Shown: positions 4,645 to 5,451 of the stretch, one piece after another | Numbering within the stretch: position 1 is the stretch's first letter | How the letters are laid out: every line of letters begins with the position of its first letter | NCBI GenBank assembly: GCA_937898095.1 | Contig: CALDKR010000118.1 | Location: 1 to 5,451 of the forward strand | DNA from: an uncultured Rhodoluna sp. | Lineage (GTDB): Bacteria; Actinomycetota; Actinomycetes; Actinomycetales; Microbacteriaceae | Reading direction: 5' to 3' | DNA: 5,451 nucleotides | Notes under the pieces: generated by a model | The model's input: the letters and a program-made list of their open reading frames with translations, nothing else | The model's database searches: none | Told to the model about the DNA's origin: nothing | Translations under genes and position numbers: made by a program

Positions 4645-5451
4645 ATGAACTCGCAGCCGCTCAAATCAGTGAGCTACATAATGCCGGTGCTAAACGAAGA
4701 AAAGCACTTGGCCGCAGCTGTGCGCAGCATTTTTGAGCAAGAGCAGACCGGGCCAACCGAGGTCATTTTGGCTCTGGGGCCATCGACCGACAACACCGAT
4801 GCCGTGGCCGCCAAACTGGCCGAAGAATTCGATGTGGTTTTGGTTGATAACCCGACCGGCAAAACGCCAGCAGGCCTAAACGCGGCAATCAAGGCAGCCA
4901 AACACGATGTGATTGTGCGCGTTGATGCCCACTCGGTTTTATCACCGGGATACACCAAGCTCGCGGTTGAGATTTTGAATTCGACCGGCAACACCTCTTA
5001 TAAAGGTGGCCCGATTGCAAACGTCGGCGGAGTCATGCGCGCTGTTGGCACCACGCCGTTTCAAAAGGCGGTGGCCTATGCATACACCAGCCGAGTTGGC
5101 CTAGGCGGCGGCAGTTTTCACGTGGGCGGCCAGGCTGGCCCAAGCGATTCGGTTTATCTTGGTGTCTTTCGCCGCGACCTGCTAGTCGAGGTTGGCATGT
5201 TCGACGAGCGCATGATTCGCGGCCAAGACTGGCAGCTAAACCTGCGCTTTCGCGAGGCTGGCTACACAGTATGGTTCGATCCGCGCCTCGAAGTTACCTA
5301 CTATCCGCGCTCATCAGTTGGCCGCTTGGCCAAGCAGTTTTATGACACCGGCATTTGGCGAGCGCTAATCACCAAAATGTCTCCGACCAAGGCCAATCTT
5401 CGCTACTTCGCTCCCCCGCTGTTGGTCATTGCAACGCTGCTCGGGTTTCCG
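4645..5451 (+). CDS. ExoA-like family 2 glycosyltransferase (3' end cut by window)
   Basis: The first 269 residues are open to the window edge, with no stop. It is a GT-A fold transferase that would add a sugar from a nucleotide donor to a growing glycan on the inner face of the membrane. The first strand gives VSYIMPVLNEEKHL (9-22). GPSTDNTDAV (45-54), NPTGKTPAGLNAAI (69-82) and VRVDAHS (91-97, a variant of the metal-binding DxD motif) follow. Then come NVGGVMRAVGTTPF (126-139), the Gly/His-rich stretch GLGGGSFHVGGQAGP (152-166), VYLGVFRR (170-177), VGMFDERM (183-190) and GQDWQL (193-198), which supplies the likely catalytic acidic residue. A hydrophobic run from about 256 looks like the beginning of a membrane segment. 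These motifs resemble succinoglycan glucosyltransferase ExoA and its actinobacterial relatives. The donor and acceptor are unknown. The ATG at 4645 is preferred; GTG at 4669 is possible but would cut into the first strand. It lies 45 bases after the dehydrogenase gene, suggesting a shared polysaccharide pathway. Confidence 0.88.
   Translation, partial: MNSQPLKSVSYIMPVLNEEKHLAAAVRSIFEQEQTGPTEVILALGPSTDNTDAVAAKLAEEFDVVLVDNPTGKTPAGLNAAIKAAKHDVIVRVDAHSVLSPGYTKLAVEILNSTGNTSYKGGPIANVGGVMRAVGTTPFQKAVAYAYTSRVGLGGGSFHVGGQAGPSDSVYLGVFRRDLLVEVGMFDERMIRGQDWQLNLRFREAGYTVWFDPRLEVTYYPRSSVGRLAKQFYDTGIWRALITKMSPTKANLRYFAPPLLVIATLLGFP

Noticed and set aside
4674..4994. Minus-strand open frame of 106 codons at the glycosyltransferase start
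   Set aside because: It is antisense to conserved GT2 motifs, with no independent support.
1..5451. CRISPR arrays, tRNA or rRNA genes, insertion sequences
   Set aside because: No regularly spaced repeats, tRNA-like cloverleaf, rRNA-like sequence, transposase motifs or terminal inverted repeats with target duplications were seen.

Overview
The window looks like a piece of an actinobacterial chromosome, most likely from the Microbacteriaceae or a related small freshwater lineage. The reasons are the moderate rather than high GC, the Ala/Val-rich proteins, two genes with leaderless-looking starts, a DUF3048 lipoprotein, and an ExoA-like glycosyltransferase of a type I associate with actinobacteria. 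The taxonomic placement is inference from gene style, not from a marker gene.

Layout, left to right. Bases 1-60 are probably the last codons of a plus-strand gene that enters from outside. They are followed by a hairpin region (59-96) that can act as a terminator on both strands. A minus-strand gene (1701-109) encodes a sigma-70/ECF-type sigma factor fused to a transmembrane segment, a long Ser/Ala/Pro linker and a predicted extracellular domain. A 364-base gap (1702-2065) has no convincing protein gene but is rich in inverted repeats. It ends in a strong two-way terminator, and it may encode a structured RNA on the plus strand. A second minus-strand gene (3148-2066) encodes a secreted DUF3048 (YerB-like) lipoprotein. 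From a 125-base divergent intergenic region, plus-strand transcription enters a UDP-glucose 6-dehydrogenase gene (3274-4599). This is followed 45 bases later by an ExoA-like family 2 glycosyltransferase (4645 to the window end, incomplete).

How the genes relate. The right half makes UDP-glucuronate and then a glycosyltransferase that could use it or a related sugar donor, which suggests the start of an acidic extracellular or cell-envelope polysaccharide locus. The DUF3048 lipoprotein is divergently transcribed from it and also acts at the cell surface. The membrane-anchored sigma factor could connect an outside signal directly to transcription, but no target genes or partner protein can be identified from this window.

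The most notable features are the one-polypeptide membrane sigma factor and the candidate structured RNA next to its promoter. Both need computational or experimental confirmation.
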